NCBI RefSeq assembly: GCF_002259405.1
Contig: NZ_NPFW01000014.1
Coordinates: 1 to 64,000, forward strand
Length of the DNA: 64,000 nt
Source: Rhodococcus sp. 14-2483-1-2
Lineage (GTDB): Bacteria; Actinomycetota; Actinomycetes; Mycobacteriales; Mycobacteriaceae
Direction of reading: 5' to 3'
Notes under the pieces: model-generated
The model's database searches: none
What the model was told of the DNA's origin: nothing
The model's input: the letters and a program-made list of their open reading frames with translations, nothing else
Program-made: the position numbers and the translations under genes
Shown here: positions 62,755 to 64,000 of the stretch, one piece after another
How positions within the stretch are numbered: the stretch's first letter is position 1
Layout: each line of letters starts with the position of its first letter

Positions 62755-63237
62755 ATGAGCGCGCTCGGAGAAGTCCTGGTCGGCCTGGTGATTCTGGTCG
62801 GCCTCGTCGGTATCGTCGTCCCGATTCTGCCGGGCACCATCTTGATCTTCGCGGCCGTCGCAGTCTGGGCGTGGGTCACCGGCGGAGCCGCCGCGTGGAC
62901 GGTCTTCGCGATCGCGACGGTGCTGCTGGTGATCAGTGGCGTCGTGAAATACACCTGGCCCGGGCGGCGCATGCGGGAGGCAGGCGTGCCGACGCGATCG
63001 CTGATGATCGGCGGACTGCTCGGCATCGTGGGGTTCTTCGTCATCCCCGTCGTCGGACTGTTCATCGGCTTCATCGCCGGCGTCTACGTGGCCGAAGTGC
63101 CCAGGCATCGAAACCATTCCGAGGCATGGAGATCCACCGTGCACGCCACCAAGGCTGCCGGGTTGTCCATTCTGGTGGAGCTGTTCGGTGCCCTGCTCGC
63201 CTCGGCGGTGTGGCTCGGCGGAGCGCTACTCGTCTAA
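62755..63237 (+). CDS. DUF456 membrane protein
   Basis: 160 residues with four helices. IVVPILPGTILIFAAVAVWAW, then VVGLFIGFIAGVYVAE and the Gly-rich end match DUF456, small membrane proteins of unknown role. The stop overlaps the stop of the convergent amidohydrolase gene by 4 bp. Confidence 0.88.
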   Translation: MSALGEVLVGLVILVGLVGIVVPILPGTILIFAAVAVWAWVTGGAAAWTVFAIATVLLVISGVVKYTWPGRRMREAGVPTRSLMIGGLLGIVGFFVIPVVGLFIGFIAGVYVAEVPRHRNHSEAWRSTVHATKAAGLSILVELFGALLASAVWLGGALLV

Positions 63238-63980
63238 GGGACGCGATACCAAGCCCGGGCATTGCCGTCGAGCACCGCCGGGAGATCGCCGCCCACGGCG
63301 TGAGAAATAATGTCGATGTCGGTCTCCGAGAACGGACGAGGGGCACGGGTGCCCGGCAGATCGGTGCCGAACATCAACGCCGCCGGATTCACGCGATGAA
63401 TCTGCTGCAGAGTGTCGATGATGTCGAGGTCCACCCGGCCGAATCCCGTTGCCTTGACGCGCACTCCGCGATCGACGAGATCGAGCAGATACGGCAGGCC
63501 CTGCGTCGAGAGGCCCAGGTGGTCGATGCTCACGGCGGGCAGTTTCGCGAGGATCGGCTCGAGCGAGAGCAGCAGGGACGCATCGACGTACAGCTCGGCG
63601 TGCCAGCCCACCAGTTCGTGGACACGACGCGCCTGAGTGGTGAGCATCTGCAGATCCGTCTCGCCGCGTTTGAGATTGAACCGCATACCGCGCACACCCG
63701 CGTCGTTCAGCGCGACGATGTCCTCGTCGGAACATTCGGGATCGATCTGGGTGACGCCCACCCAGCCGCGCCCCAGGGTCTCCAACGCAGCGAGCAGGAA
63801 ACTCTGATCGAAGCCCTGGAACGATCCCGTCACCACCGCGCCGCCGGTGATACCGAGCCCGTCGACGTCGTAGAGGTAGTTCGAGACGGTGTACGGATCG
63901 GGCAGGAAACCGTGGTTCTCGATGAGCGGAAACTTCGGGTCGATGATGTGTAGGTGGGCGTCGAACACGGTCCCCAGCAT
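63234..63980 (-). CDS. Amidohydrolase-family TIM-barrel hydrolase
   Basis: 248 residues. DAHLHIIDPKFPL gives the H-x-H metal motif, HAELYV and VSIDHLGLS further ligand candidates, and FGTDLPGTRAP the late Asp. This is the amidohydrolase-2 group with 2-pyrone-4,6-dicarboxylate lactonase and similar enzymes. Substrate unknown. Start ATG at 63980, 20 bp from the window end, so nothing upstream can be judged. Confidence 0.85.
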   Translation of the reverse strand: MLGTVFDAHLHIIDPKFPLIENHGFLPDPYTVSNYLYDVDGLGITGGAVVTGSFQGFDQSFLLAALETLGRGWVGVTQIDPECSDEDIVALNDAGVRGMRFNLKRGETDLQMLTTQARRVHELVGWHAELYVDASLLLSLEPILAKLPAVSIDHLGLSTQGLPYLLDLVDRGVRVKATGFGRVDLDIIDTLQQIHRVNPAALMFGTDLPGTRAPRPFSETDIDIISHAVGGDLPAVLDGNARAWYRVP

Positions 63981-64000
63981 GCCAGCTCACGCATTCGGCG

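Overview
The window looks like chromosomal DNA of a high-GC, mycolic-acid-type actinomycete, most likely Rhodococcus or a close Nocardiaceae relative. The reasons are the codon use with many GTG starts, the WhiB and EspR-like regulators, a cobalt-type nitrile hydratase cluster, an HspR-type element before clpB, and blocks that match from memory the Mycobacterium tuberculosis gene order around Rv0357c-Rv0365c (GH76, DedA, fba, Rv0361-like, DUF3151, M50 protease, Rv0358-like, purA) and Rv0380c-Rv0385 (SpoU methyltransferase, pyrE, clpB, globin-reductase). No tRNA, rRNA, CRISPR array, insertion sequence or phage gene was seen.

Region by region. 1-5.6 kb (minus strand) is a nitrile-degradation locus: amidase, cobalt nitrile hydratase beta and alpha, its accessory protein and CbtB (cut by the window edge), preceded by an ArsR-type repressor and an unusual SRPBCC + AmiC-like fusion sensor. 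5.8-13.7 kb is mixed: WhiB, a MarR/SDR pair, DUF2637, DUF427, a minus-strand operon (GGDEF-EAL, BluB, lipoprotein) and a TetR. 14.0-20.5 kb is a coherent phosphate/polyphosphate-type module: DUF4956, CotH kinase with an MPEGG repeat, a lipoprotein, VTC domain, DUF47, PiT transporter and a small lipoprotein. 20.6-26.8 kb holds dinB, a P450/TetR pair with a clear operator, DUF2277, EspR-like, and a globin-reductase. 26.9-33.7 kb holds clpB with its HAIR element, a Q/Y-rich membrane protein, an Rv0383c-like protein, LemA, pyrE and a sortase. 33.7-43 kb holds an Ala-rich surface protein paired with that sortase, an MFS/MarR pair, membrane proteins, an SDR, a lipoprotein, a SpoU methyltransferase and GH76. 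42.9-52.7 kb is the Rv0357c-Rv0365c-like block with an FUSC protein, a CDF metal exporter and a PNPOx-fold protein inserted. 53.1-58.1 kb is a compact operon of SipW-type signal peptidases and their likely secreted substrates, including one peptidase fused to a substrate-like domain, followed by an LGFP protein. 58.2-64 kb holds MGMT, a MocR regulator, an AMACR-like CoA enzyme, PurT, DUF456 and an amidohydrolase.

The most promising systems are the SipW/TasA-like surface operon (53.1-57.6 kb), the DUF4956-CotH-VTC-DUF47-PiT module (14.0-20.1 kb), the SRPBCC-AmiC fusion sensor of the nitrile locus, and a family of short dispersed repeats with core GTGGAGCCTGCGGAAYGACC at gene ends.
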